Notes under the pieces: model-generated | What the model was told of the DNA's origin: nothing | The model's database searches: none | The model's input: only the letters and a program-made list of their open reading frames with translations | DNA from: Neocallimastix lanati (nom. inval.) | Lineage: Eukaryota; Neocallimastigomycota; Neocallimastigomycetes; Neocallimastigales; Neocallimastigaceae | Length of the DNA: 64,000 nucleotides | Assembly: GCA_016946835.1 (NCBI GenBank) | Contig: JACVTC010000150.1 | Location: 197,501 to 261,500 of the forward strand | Direction: 5' to 3' | Shown here: positions 15,101 to 26,159 of the stretch, piece after piece | Layout of the letters: each line of letters opens with the position of its first letter | Numbering within the stretch: the first letter of the stretch is position 1 | Made by a program: the position numbers and the translations under genes

Positions 15101-18100
15101 GCATTACTGTCATGTACTTCACAACCATTAGAAGAATTACACCAAATAACTTTTTTTGGATCTTCCCCACTAATATACGCATACGCTCTTTCTATTGATC
15201 CAGATTTTGAAGAGCATATACTACCAGAACATGCTATTATATTGGAATATTTATTATTATTCTTTTTGGATGAATCTATATACGCATAATTATCCTTATG
15301 TGAAATAACTTTACAATTATTTTCAGAAATACATTTTACAAGTTCTTTGTTATCATTAACGTAATATTCTATATTATTTTTTAAAAATAGAAATATTTTT
15401 AATGAATATTTGTAATATTAATTATAATAATAAAATTTTATTAATTTAAATAAAATTTACCTCCTTCTATAAAATTAAATGACTCAACTTTTTTGAATTT
15501 TTTAAAAGAGTAATAAATTTTAATTTAAATTTTGAAAATAAAATAATGATAATTTAAAAAATTATAATAATAAAAAAATTAATATACTTATGATTCATAA
15601 TATATTAAATATAAGAATAATAATATTAATATTAATATTTGTTTCATAAAATATAATACTTGGAGAAGAACAAATATTATTATTGCATTTAGTTTCTAAT
15701 TCAGGACAATCATTTTCTTCTTCTTTAAGTGTAGCTGCTCTATTTACACTATTAATACAATAAGTATTATTTCCTTTTTAATATATTTTTTAATATTATA
15801 TGTAAAACAAATGATTGTTTGAATGATTAATTTTTATATTTTTAATTATTTATAAAGACTAATAGTAATATTTATAATTATATATTATTTTATATAGATT
15901 TATTTAAATATATAAAAATTATATTTACCTGAATTTACTAAAGTATACTTATGAGAAGTCACTGATACAATAACATAACTGTTTTCTTCAAATTTAAATA
16001 CATTTTGTTTTCCCAATTTCATAAGATATGTCCCAGTTTCTAATTCTTGAGTAATAATTGGAGTATTAGTAGTGTCATTATAATCAAGACAAAGTTTTGG
16101 AATTTTACTTCCGTTTATGAAAAAGAATCTTCCTATATCTGATTTACTACAACTTATAGGATGCCATGTAGTACCAACACTTTGATGTCCTTCGTAAACA
16201 TGGTGATCTCTAAATTGATTAACATAAAGACCAGGAGGTAAATTCTTATTAAATATATCATTAATATATACCATTTTTGTTGGTGTAGTAAGATAAAGAT
16301 CTCCATTAAATTCATAATATTCACCAGATATTGCTAAACTATCTTTACATCTATAAGAGGATGGATCACAGAATGTAACATTTAATCCATAATCTCCATT
16401 TTCGATTTTATTAAAAAATATTTCTATATATATATATATATATAAATAAATATAATAAAAATTATTTATGAAATAATAATAATAATAGTAATTTTTTTAA
16501 AAAAAAAAAATAATTTTAATTAAATTATAATTTTAATTTATTAATAATTAAATAAATATAGCGAAATAAATATTATTTACCTATTCTAGAATGAGCTTGA
16601 TAAGAGTTAACACTAATAAATGTTAATCCATTTATACCAGCAAATCCATCTGATATACGGAAAAATGTATTTTTTTCATATTCTTTAAATTCAACAGCTT
16701 CATTATCATTAATATTTATACAAATTTTTACTGGGGAGGATTCCGTTAATTTCACGAGTTTTCCTATATTTTCAGAATCACTACATGATCCAATTATTGG
16801 GTTTATTTTTTTACAAGAATTAAGATCACATTGAATATATGTAACATGATCATCATCTTCTTTATTGACATAATAACCATATGCAAAACTTTTTGCTAAT
16901 AAATTTCAAATATATAAGAAATTAATATTTTAATATAATACATTTATATGTTTAATAAAAAATATATTCAATTATTAAATAAAAATTTTATTTAAATAAT
17001 TATAAATATTTTATAATATTAAATTGAAAATTTTAATTTATATAATATATTTATATTTTGAAATTCACCTGTGAATGAAATGCAATTGCTTGGTTCACAA
17101 CGAATCATATCAACATTATTAACACCACTCATATAATATTTCGTTTCAGGATATTCATTACTTTTTGCTCCACTCTCCTCAATTGTACATTGAAATTTCG
17201 AACATATAATAATAGTTTTATTATTCAAAGCGTTAATATAATATGTTTTTTCATTTTCCGTTGCATTGTTATCATGTACTTCACATCCCTTTGAGGAATT
17301 ACACCAAATAACTTTTTTCGGATCTTCACCACTAATATACGCATACGCTCTTTCCATAGATCCAGGTTTTGAAGAGCATATACTACCAGAACATGTTATA
17401 ATATTGGAATATTTATTATTACTCTTTTTGGATGAATCTATATACGCATAATTTTCTTTATGTGAAATAACTTTACAATTATTTTCAGAAATACATTTTA
17501 CAAGTTTTTTATTATCATTAACGTAATATTCTAAATTATATTTTAAAAGTAGAAATATTTTTAATGAATATTTGAAATATTAATTGTAATAATAAATTTT
17601 TTATTAATTTAAATAAAAAGTTACCTCCTTCTATAAAAATAAATGACGCAACTTTTTTGAATTTTTTAAAAGAGTAATAAATTTTAATTTAAATTTTGAA
17701 AATAAAATAATAATAATTTAAAGAATTATAATAATAAAAATATTAATATATTTATTATCTATAAAATATTAAATATAAGAATAATAATATTAATATTAAT
17801 ATTTGTTTCACAAAAAATAATACTTGGAGAAGAACAAATATTATTATTGCATGTAGTTTCTAATTCAGGACAATCATTTTCTTCTTTTTTAAGTGTAGCT
17901 GCTCTATTTACACTATTAATACAATAAGCTTTATTTCCTTTTTTATATTTTTTTTTATAATTAATTATATATAATATAAACGATTGTTTCAATGATTAAT
18001 TTTAATTATTTATATAATTATAAATATTTATAATAATATTTATAAACATTTACTATTAAATATATATTTATTTCAATATATAAAAATTATATTTACCTGA

Positions 18101-20166
18101 ATTTACTAAAGTATATTTATGAGAACTCACTGATACAATAACATAACTGTTTTCTTCAAAATTAAATACATTTTGTTTTCCCAATTTCATAAGATACGTT
18201 CCAGTTTCTAATTCTTGAGTGATAATTGGAGAATCAGTAGTTTCATCATAATCGAGACAAAGTTTTGGAATTTTACTTTCATTTATGTAAAAGAATCTTC
18301 CAATATCTGACTTATTACAACTTCTATTATGCCATGTAGAACCAAAACTTTTATGTCCTTCTTCAACATGGTGATCTCTAAATTGATTAACATAAAGACC
18401 AGGAGGTAAATTCTTATTAAATACATTATTAATATATACCATTTTTGTTGGTGTAGTAAGATAAAGACCATCATTAAATTCATAATATTCACCAGGTATT
18501 GCTAAACTATCTTTACATCTATAAGTGAATGGATCACAGAATGTAACATCTAACCCGTAATCTCCATTTTTCATTTTATTCAAATATATTTCTAGATATA
18601 ACAATAAATAAAATAAAAATAATTTATGAAATAATAATAGTAATATTATTATTAGTAATTTTAAAAAAAAAAAAAAAAAAAAATGAATAAATAAATAAAT
18701 CATTTTAATTAAATTATAAATTTAATTTATTAAAAATTAAATTAATATATTGAAATAAATATTATTTACCCATTCCAGTACGAGCTTTATAAGGACTAAC
18801 TTTAATAACTACTAATCCATTTATACCAGCAAATCCATCTGATATACGGAAAAATGTATTTTCTCCGTATTCTTTAAATTCAACAGCTTCATTATCATTA
18901 ATATTAATACAAATTTTTACTGGGGAGGATTCCGTTAATTTCACGAGTTTTCCTATATTTCCAGAAACACTACATGATCCAATTATTGGATTTATTTTTT
19001 TACACGAACTAAGATTACATTGAATATATGTAACATGATTATCATCTTCTTTAATGACATAATAACCATATGCGAAACTACTCGCTAATAATTTTAAATT
19101 TATAAGAAATTAATATTTTAATATAATATATTTATATATTAAATAAAATATATAATAAATTATTAAATAAAAATTTTATTTAAATAATTATAAATATAAA
19201 AAAAAAGAAAAAAAAAAAAAATTCAAGAGAAAATTGTGAATATTTTAATGATAGACATTGAATTAATTTTTTTTAAATAAAAAAATTAATAAATATAATA
19301 TATAAGTATTTGAAATTTTTGAAATTTATTTACCTGAGAATGAAACGCAATAGCTTGGTTCACAACGAATCATATCAACATTATTGATACCGCTCATGTA
19401 ATATTTCGTATTAGGATATTCATTCTTTTTTGCTCCACTTTCCTCAATTGTACATAGAGTTTTCGAACATTTAATAATAGTTTTATTATTTAAAGCATTA
19501 ATATAATATGTTTTTTCATTTTCCGTTGCATTACTATCACGTACTTTACATCCAAATGAGGAATCACACCATATAACTTTTTTTGGATCTTCCCCATTAA
19601 TATACGCATAAGCTCTTTCCTTAGATCCAGGTTTTGAAGAGCATGTACTACCAGAACATGTTATGACATTTAAATATGTAATAAAATCCCTTATGGATGA
19701 ATCTAAATACGCATGATTATCTTCATGTGAAATAGCAATACAATTATTTTCAGAAATACATTTTATAAGTTCTTTATTATCATTAACGTAATATCCTAAA
19801 TTATTTTTTAATAATAGTAAATTTTTTAATGAATATATTTGTATTTTTATTTATAACAAATGTTATATATATAAAATTACCTTCTCCTTTATAATTAATT
19901 GTTGCTAAAACTTTATATATTTTTTTTTTAAGAAATAAAAAATTTTAACATAATATTTCCAAATGATATCAAGATGAATTATAAAATTATTATACTTACC
20001 TATTGAATACCGTAGTATTTGGTAATAAATAAAAGTAAATATTAAGCTTTAAAACAATAATAATAAATATACTATTAATGATTATATATTAAATTTAAAA
20101 AAATATAATAAAATATTAAAATAAACATTAAAATAAAAATTATTACAAGTTCATAGAAAACCTCAT
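514..20166 (-). CDS. Giant secreted Cys-repeat protein, candidate cellulosome scaffoldin (ScaA-like), 33 exons
   Basis: Joining exons bounded by GT..AG gives 14,859 nt, exactly 4,953 codons with the TAA stop at 514-516. Exon 1 (20147-20166) and exon 2 (20000-20046) start MRFSMNFLIF and encode a hydrophobic signal peptide that runs into exon 3. Six five-exon cassettes follow (listed separately), then a terminal exon 514-6839 of 2,107 residues. All introns after the first (phase 2) are phase 1. Recurrent units of the form [FY]Y[IV]N, a variable stretch, LIxC or VIxC, then a second Cys fill the cassette b exons and the terminal exon. The C-terminus (...LSPFLIAILFIFILIMNSF) is a membrane or GPI-type anchor signal. 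Gut-fungal scaffoldins are described as very large, repetitive, secreted and C-terminally anchored, and this matches. Dockerin binding is inferred, not shown. Alternative: another Cys-rich surface protein. The exon model is by eye; the first intron is the least certain. Confidence 0.78.
3768..4190 (-). repeat. 9-bp minisatellite encoding (Lys-Asn-Glu)n inside the giant gene
   Basis: On the coding strand the unit is AAAAATGAA, read in frame as K-N-E, with variants K-K-E, K-R-N-E and N-N-E. About 45 copies stay in frame over about 420 bp. The tract encodes a highly charged, Cys-free stretch inside an otherwise Cys-paired repeat array, probably an extended helix or flexible spacer. The near-perfect unit suggests it varies in length between alleles. 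Confidence 0.95.
6136..6175 (-). repeat. (ACT)n microsatellite coding for poly-Thr
   Basis: The plus strand reads (GTA/TAG)n. The coding strand gives a run of nine or more Thr between two Cys-repeat units of the giant protein. Only a short in-frame repeat; a possible O-glycosylation patch. Confidence 0.85.
7020..9011 (-). repeat. Cassette 6 of 6 (last) of the giant gene
   Basis: Exons: a 8988-9011, b 8432-8893, c 7942-8256, d 7310-7789 (480 nt, lacking the five-residue insertion seen after VYIND/VYIN in the other copies), e 7020-7151 (132 nt, extended to SSPNSTKFK). Exon e splices into the terminal exon at 6839, not to another micro-exon. Confidence 0.82.
9191..11180 (-). repeat. Cassette 5 of 6 of the giant gene
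   Basis: Exons: a 11157-11180 (24 nt), b 10601-11062, c 10111-10425, d 9463-9957, e 9191-9304. Exon b and both flanking introns look identical by eye to cassette 6 at an offset of 2,169 bp, which indicates very recent duplication or gene conversion. Confidence 0.82.
11359..13345 (-). repeat. Cassette 4 of 6 of the giant gene
   Basis: Exons: a 13319-13345 (ends in A before GTAATT, giving Asn at the junction), b 12765-13226, c 12277-12591, d 11631-12125, e 11359-11472. Exon b matches cassette 2, including its GTGAAT donor. Exon d matches cassettes 3 and 5 almost perfectly, so the copy is a mosaic. Confidence 0.82.
13511..15487 (-). repeat. Cassette 3 of 6 of the giant gene
   Basis: Exons: a 15461-15487, b 14913-15368 (456 nt, two codons shorter than the other copies), c 14428-14736 (309 nt, also two codons shorter), d 13783-14277, e 13511-13624. 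Both length changes are multiples of three, so the frame is kept, which suggests selection on the protein. Confidence 0.82.
15660..17651 (-). repeat. Cassette 2 of 6 of the giant gene
   Basis: Exons: a 17625-17651 (27 nt), b 17069-17530, c 16581-16895, d 15929-16423, e 15660-15773, total 1,413 nt. Exon b ends at an unusual GTGAAT donor rather than GTAAAT, shared only with cassette 4. Its following intron is also near-identical to that of cassette 4, showing a higher-order relationship between alternate cassettes. Confidence 0.82.
17824..19910 (-). repeat. Cassette 1 of 6 (N-terminal) of the giant gene
   Basis: Five exons: a 19881-19910 (30 nt, end of signal peptide), b 19334-19795, c 18770-19084, d 18097-18591, e 17824-17937. 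All are symmetric phase-1 exons, 472 codons in total. Exon b carries Y-Y-V-N, I-K-C, C-type repeats; exon c carries the LTESSPVKICININDNEA module; exon d carries the YVNQFRDHHVEEGHKS module; exon e carries ETTCNNNICSSPS. This is the most diverged copy (for example, Asn-to-Ile in the exon c VIKED motif), and its exon a is fused functionally to the signal peptide. Confidence 0.8.
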
Positions 20167-22585
20167 TATTATATCATTTAGTATATAATAAAAATTAATT
20201 AATAAATAAAATCTTTAAAATACGATTTATAAAAATGTAAAAAAATGATTTTAAGAAAAAATATTAAATATTAATATAAAATATAAAATTTTAATTAAAT
20301 TTAAAAGAATTATTTCTAATTATTTCTTATCATAGTTTTGATATTAAAAAATAAAAAAAAAAAAAAATCTTAAATTACTAAAAAATATAATTTTAAAAAT
20401 TTAATAAATATAAAAATGCTTATTAATATTAAAATTATTATAATGCATTTATCAACAATATAAATTAATAGTATTTATTATGTATTATTTATTATAACTT
20501 TTGTTTTATTTATTAAAATTTTATTTTATTTTATAAAAATAATAATAAAAATAAAATATTATTATTTATTTAAACTATAAAAATATTTACTATTTATTAA
20601 ATATAAATATTTATTTTTTATTTTTTATTTATTTACTTATTTTTTTTTACTATTAAAAAGTTGATATAAAATTATTAAATATAATGAAATATTTAATAAT
20701 TAGTTGAAGTTAAAGAATTATTTAAAAGTTAATTTATAATTATTAAATAGATAAGAAAAATATTTAGAAATTAATTATTTGAAATAAAGTATTTTAAAAA
20801 GTAAAAATAAAATTATTAAATATGAAGAATATTTAATAATTAATTGTTAAGTGATTACTTTTTAAAATATAAAAAGTTTTAAAATATATCTGTAAATAAA
20901 TTAAAAAAGAAGTCTATCTATATATATAAAAGAAATATATCTATATATATATATGTAAAGTAAAGAATAAAAAGATTTTCTAAAATATTTAAAAATTAAA
21001 GGAATAATTTGAAAGTTTCTTTAATATGTTTCTTGAAATTTACACTTGATTATATTAAAAAATTTATTTAATTATTAAATGAGTGAAACTATAAGTATAA
21101 TTATTAAAATGTTTTAGATTATATATAAAGTATTTAAACTTTAAATATATAAACTCTTCAGAAAGTAAAAAAAGTGTATTTTATATATTATTTAAATGAT
21201 AGGAATATATATTATTTCTTTAAAATTAGATAAAATTTTTTAATTTTAAAAGTGATTAAATTTTTAATAAAGATAAAAAGTTTTTCCCTTTAATTAATTA
21301 AAATTAATTAAAAGGAAAATAAAAAGATGTAATAAAAATATAAAAATATTAATTATAAATAATAATTAATATTTATAAGTTATTATATATAATATAATTT
21401 TTTTTTAAAATTTAAAAGTTATATAATAAATTATTATATAAAAAATAAATAAATAATACTAAAAATTATTTATTTATTTATTTACTTAGTATTTAAAAGT
21501 TGATAACAAAAAGTATTTAATATTAATATTAATTTTAATATTAGTATTTTTGTTAAAAGTAGACTTTAATAGTCAAGTGACCTTAAAAGTTCAATTTTAT
21601 TAATAGATAATAAATACAACTGAAAAGTTTTTATTTACAATTATATATATATTTTACATATCTATTAAATGTAAAAGTTACCCAAGGATTTGGATTTGGA
21701 TTGAAAGAAAAAAAGCTTGTTTTTTTTATTTTTTTTTTTTTTTTTTTAATTAAAGTTATTTAATATAATAAAATATATATAAATATATATATCTATTTCT
21801 ATGTAAAAAAAAATATAGTAATATATAAAAAATAATTTTTTTATAATAAAAAAAAAAAAATAAAAAATAAAAAATTAAAATTTATAAATGGAAAATCCAT
21901 TCAAAATTAAAATATAAAAAAATTTATTAAAACATTTTTTATTAAAAAAAATCATGAATTCTATTGTTTTGTCAATAATGTAAAAGTTTATTTAATAATA
22001 TTTTATGATAAAATAATTAGAAATATTTTAATTATTCTTAATTCCATGCTTTTATATCAGAATATTGTGGCTTATAGATTAATGGCATTAATATTAATTA
22101 GTAAAATATCACATGATTATCAAATTGATACTAGTTTAATTTATGTAGAAAGATTTATATAACTTTTATTTATTTATTTATTGATTGATACACTCAATTT
22201 ATTTTTTATAATAAAACTATAATATAAAATATAAATAAAAACCTTAATAAATATAAAAATTTTTCATATATAAAAACATATATATATTAATATTTATGTT
22301 TAAGAAAATCCAACATAAATTTATAATTGTGGCAGGTATTTAATACAAATATGAAATATTCCCCTGTTTTGATGAGCGGAGTATAATTTCCATCTGAAAA
22401 TTTACTATGTGATTCTAATATATCTTTTATAAATATATTTATTTAAAAAAAAATTAATTTTTACATTAATATATAGCTATAAAAAAAAAAATATTTAAAT
22501 AATTTTTTTTTTATAATATAATAAAATAATAAATTTTATAATAATAAATTTTTAATAATAATCAAAAAAAATTTTTAATTGTTAT
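20167..22585. other. AT-rich intergenic region
   Basis: No open frame of note and no recognisable RNA gene. It contains A/T homopolymers (around 21720-21750) and short imperfect repeats of TTAAATATAAT type. The upstream promoter of the giant gene should lie at the left end, but I see no distinct element there. Confidence 0.6.
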
Positions 22586-23958
22586 TCAGGTAAGGTAATA
22601 TGTTTTTAAAGTGAACAAACCTAGATAGTTCCTTACCTGTAATATAATTCTTTAGTTTTGTTGTATTTAAAGCAATATCCGTAATTTGGTAGAGCCCTTT
22701 GAAATATGGTTCCAATTTAGTCTTTGTAAAATTTCTTACTTTCATCAATTTTAAAAATTATTTTTGTTCATCATATTAACTTTAATTTGTCTCCTGGCTT
22801 CCCAATATTTTAGAATCCCAAGTATTTTGGAAGCGGCTTGTTTAATCCATTTTTAGCATGTTTAATGAACCGTTCCATTATAACTTCTTCTTTTGAGGGT
22901 TCCAATTTTCTCAGGGAAGCTTTCCAGGAGTACCAAGTCAAATGGGTGTGAACTTTTTCTTCCATATAATAATTCAAAAACTGGAAAATCCTTTTACAGT
23001 AAAAATACTTGTCCTCAAAGCCCTTATATCTACAGTTACTTTAAAAAAAAAAGGATGCTTTCACTGGTGTTCCAAATCTTTCTTTTGGGTTGGGATTTTC
23101 TTAGTTAACAAAATTTTACATGACACCACGAATTGTTTTTATATTTGGAATCATATTTTTCTAATAGTACTCCCTTTTAATACGTTGGTATGTTTTTTGT
23201 ATTCCTTCATGAGCGACTTTATCTGCTTTAGTAATTTCTTTTAATCTTCTTTAATAGCATTTCAACTACTTTTCTTAAATTTTTTCATCTCTAAAGCATA
23301 GTTGATTATCCATATACACGAACCTATGCTTAAGACAATTTTTAATTACTTCCGATACATTATTGTTCATTTTCTTGTTCATCCATAAGTTCCATAATAT
23401 TTTGGGATATCATATTGTAATTATCATTAGTATTATGATTAGCTTCTAAGTTATTATTCGTTGGTATCCTATGTAAACATTCTATCAATGGTTCTTCTTC
23501 ATCACCGGAAGAAGTACTATGATTTTCATAATTATTAAGATTAGTGTTATTATTGTTTTTGAATTCTATGTAAACGTTCTATCAATGGTTCATCCTCATC
23601 TCTACTATCACTAATATAATCTTCTTCATATATGGTCGCTACCTTTTTCAGTTTCTTCCTTCAAAGACATTCGTGGTAATGCATCAGCAAGTTTGTTCAA
23701 CTTTCCTGGTTGGTAACATATTTCTACATTATATTGACTGAAATCATTTATCCATCTTATATGTTTAAATGCTTGAGGAGATGCTTCATTAATTATTGCA
23801 ACCAAAGATAAATGATCTCTATATGAAATAGTTTTAAAAGAATTCCCTAATACGTAGTAGCTAAGTACGGTTAAACAATAATGGGCAGTTGTTCCTTCAA
23901 GTTCATTAATAGGGTAATTCAGCTTGGCTTTATGTAAGTAATCATCAATACAATAAAG
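22586..23958 (-). pseudogene. Decayed Ty3/Gypsy pol remnant (RNase H end to integrase C-terminus)
   Basis: Reading the minus strand in shifting frames recovers successive pieces related to the intact elements at 41-45 and 55-59 kb. They are an RNase H stretch with NELEGTTAHYC and ending KLADALPRM (about 23640-23930), the integrase zinc region KVAHEGIQKTYQRIKREYY (about 23170-23300), a piece resembling ALRT..FELLYGR (about 22930-23060), and the C-terminal KVRNFTKTKLEPYF module (about 22640-22760). Many stops and frameshifts mean it is dead. The integrase catalytic core is largely lost. Confidence 0.8.
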
Positions 23959-24870
23959 AGGAAATCAGATGATCATGTTACACATGCAAATTCTTTGAGA
24001 ATTAAATTTAAAGAATTAGATTCTGAAAACGTTCCAATTAATACTCCTGCTTTACAAATGGCTAAAAAACTGAACTCAACTCAAATTCTAGTATTCTAGT
24101 TAAATCAAATAGTGCTTCCTTTAAACAATTAGATCCTTCTTTTATTGCAAAACTAAGTATTACTAAATCAAAAGAAAAAAAAATCAAATCCTTAGAGAAG
24201 AAGAAATGAGAAAAATCAAATTATAACTTAAAGAAAATAGAGAAAAACAAAATCCTGATAAAGTTCCAGTTAAAGGTAGTTCTGATATAAATAAACCCAA
24301 GAATAAAGAAAATGAAGATACATCAAATAAAAATGAAAATTTCAATACCAAAAAAAAAACCAATTCTTCTAGAAATTTTTATGACGAACATATTAAACTT
24401 TCTTCTAATCAAGTTAAATTTGGCATTGGCGATGAGTTAAATTCCACTATTTGTAATATTACTTTAAGACAATTGCTTGATATAAGCCCTAAAGTAAGAA
24501 GTGAACTTTCAAAATTATTAGAATTCAAAAAAAAATAATTTAATTGGTACTACTTCTAATCTGAATCCATCTATTACTGGTGTAAATAATATTAAACGTA
24601 GTTATGAATCAAACTTGAAAGAAGTTACTGATGATGAATTGGCTATTGTTTTAGCCACCATGAAAAATGAAAAAGCTAGGTTACTCGTGGATACGTGTAG
24701 TAACATTAATGTTATTACTATCGAATTTTTTAAATAAATTTAAAAAACTATGAAAAAGGTTGGTATTTGTAATAATAGGATTCGACAAGTCGCAGTTGAT
24801 TACAAGAAGAAAGAAGAAGATATAATTGTTATGTTACTAGGGGTTAGAGTTTTAACTATGAATTTTATTT
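23959..24870 (+). pseudogene. Decayed Ty3/Gypsy pol N-terminus and protease remnant
   Basis: Plus-strand frames give IKRKSDD...LDSENVPINTPALQ, like the pol N-terminus of the intact elements. Pieces resembling LLDISPKVRSELSKLLEFKK and a protease region with LVDTCSNINVIT (about 24685-24715) follow. The protease motif is D-T-C rather than D-T-G, as in the intact relatives. Multiple stops and frameshifts. It lies in opposite orientation to the adjacent remnant, so the two are separate or rearranged insertions. Confidence 0.75.
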
Positions 24871-25640
24871 ATATAAAATTTTATATAAAGTCAATACATT
24901 TAATATATATATATAATTTAAGTAAAAATCACTATTGATCTTTAAAGAAGTTTAATTTTAAATTATTCTAACGACTAATTATTATTTTAAACAAATAATA
25001 ATAGAAAATAAGATTTTTTAATAAAGAATTTTTAACTATTCTATCGACTAATTATTATTTTAAACAAATAATAATAAAAAATAAGATATTTTAATAAAGA
25101 GATTAATTAAAAATTATTATTAAATAAACATAATTAAATAATTAATTTTTAAATATATAGAGAAATTAATAATTTATGCAAGAGTTTTTTAATTTAAGAA
25201 ATAACATTAAATATTTAGTAATTATTATTATAAAATATATTAATTAATACAATTAGATTATAACTATTATAGAAATAATATTAATACAAAGTTTAAATAG
25301 AAAATTATTATTATTATAAAATATTAATAATTAATAGAATCTTTTTTAATAGAGAATTATTACTATTAAAGAATAATACATAATTTTTATAATTGAGAAA
25401 TATTATTATTAAGGAAATAATATAAATTTAAAATAGATAATATTATGATTATGAAAATAATAATAATTTATATATGTATTTTATAATAAGAAAATATTGT
25501 TATTATAAAAATAATAAGGACTATATACAAGTTTATTTAACAATAATTATTATAAAGTAATAATAATAATAATTAATTATTAAAATAATAATTAATTAAT
25601 AAAGATTGTTTAAATAAATAATAATTAATAAAAGTATTAT
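24871..25640. other. AT-rich spacer
   Basis: No coding signal. An imperfect direct repeat of about 100 bp is visible (about 24950-25015 and 25025-25095, both containing CGACTAATTATTATTTTAAA and ATAATAATA runs). Confidence 0.5.
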
Positions 25641-25860
25641 TAATTATTATAATAATCAAAAAGAAGGCATCCCAAGAAGGTTGGAGACCCGAGAACCAAA
25701 ATAGGATCCAAAAAATCCAAAATAAATCAAAGAATAAACTTGTGAAATGAACATGGAATCCAAGGAGTACACTAAAGAATAGGCAAAGGAGAATCCAACA
25801 AAACCAACAATCGAGTAAACAGAAGAATGAGTAAAAGGGAATCTTGCAAACCAACAAAGA
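25640..25860. other. Unexplained GC-richer purine-rich block
   Basis: About 220 bp with composition clearly unlike the surroundings, purine-rich on the plus strand and with a recurrent AATCCAA motif. No convincing protein frame: the only open frame is antisense and is Phe/Leu/Trp-rich low complexity. No RNA fold recognised. Confidence 0.5.
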
Positions 25861-25861
25861 G

Positions 25862-26155
25862 TAAATTTAAAAAAAAAGTAAATATAAAAAATAAAAAGTA
25901 AATATAAATTATAAAAAGTAAATATGAAATATAAAAAGTAAATATAAATTATAAAAAGTAAATATGAAATATAAAAAGTAAATATGAAATATAAAAAGTA
26001 AATATGAAATATAAAAAGTAAATATAAATTATAAAAAGTAAATATAAATTATAAAAAGTAAATATGAAATATAAAAAGTAAATATGAAATATAAATTATA
26101 AAAAGTAAATATAAATTATAAAAAGTAAATATGAAATATAAAAAGTAAATAAAAG
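25862..26155. repeat. 20-bp minisatellite, about 14 copies
   Basis: The unit alternates between GTAAATATGAAATATAAAAA and GTAAATATAAATTATAAAAA, in tandem over about 290 bp with one partial-unit disruption near 26090. It abuts the GC-richer block directly. Confidence 0.93.
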
Positions 26156-26159
26156 ATTT

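Noticed and set aside
25573-25857. Minus-strand 94-codon hydrophobic frame over the GC-richer block
   Set aside because: Phe/Trp/Leu low complexity, no plausible start context, and it extends into pure AT spacer.
25862-26155. Possible CRISPR array in the regular 20-bp repeats
   Set aside because: Direct tandem repeats with no unique spacers, in a eukaryotic sequence: a minisatellite.
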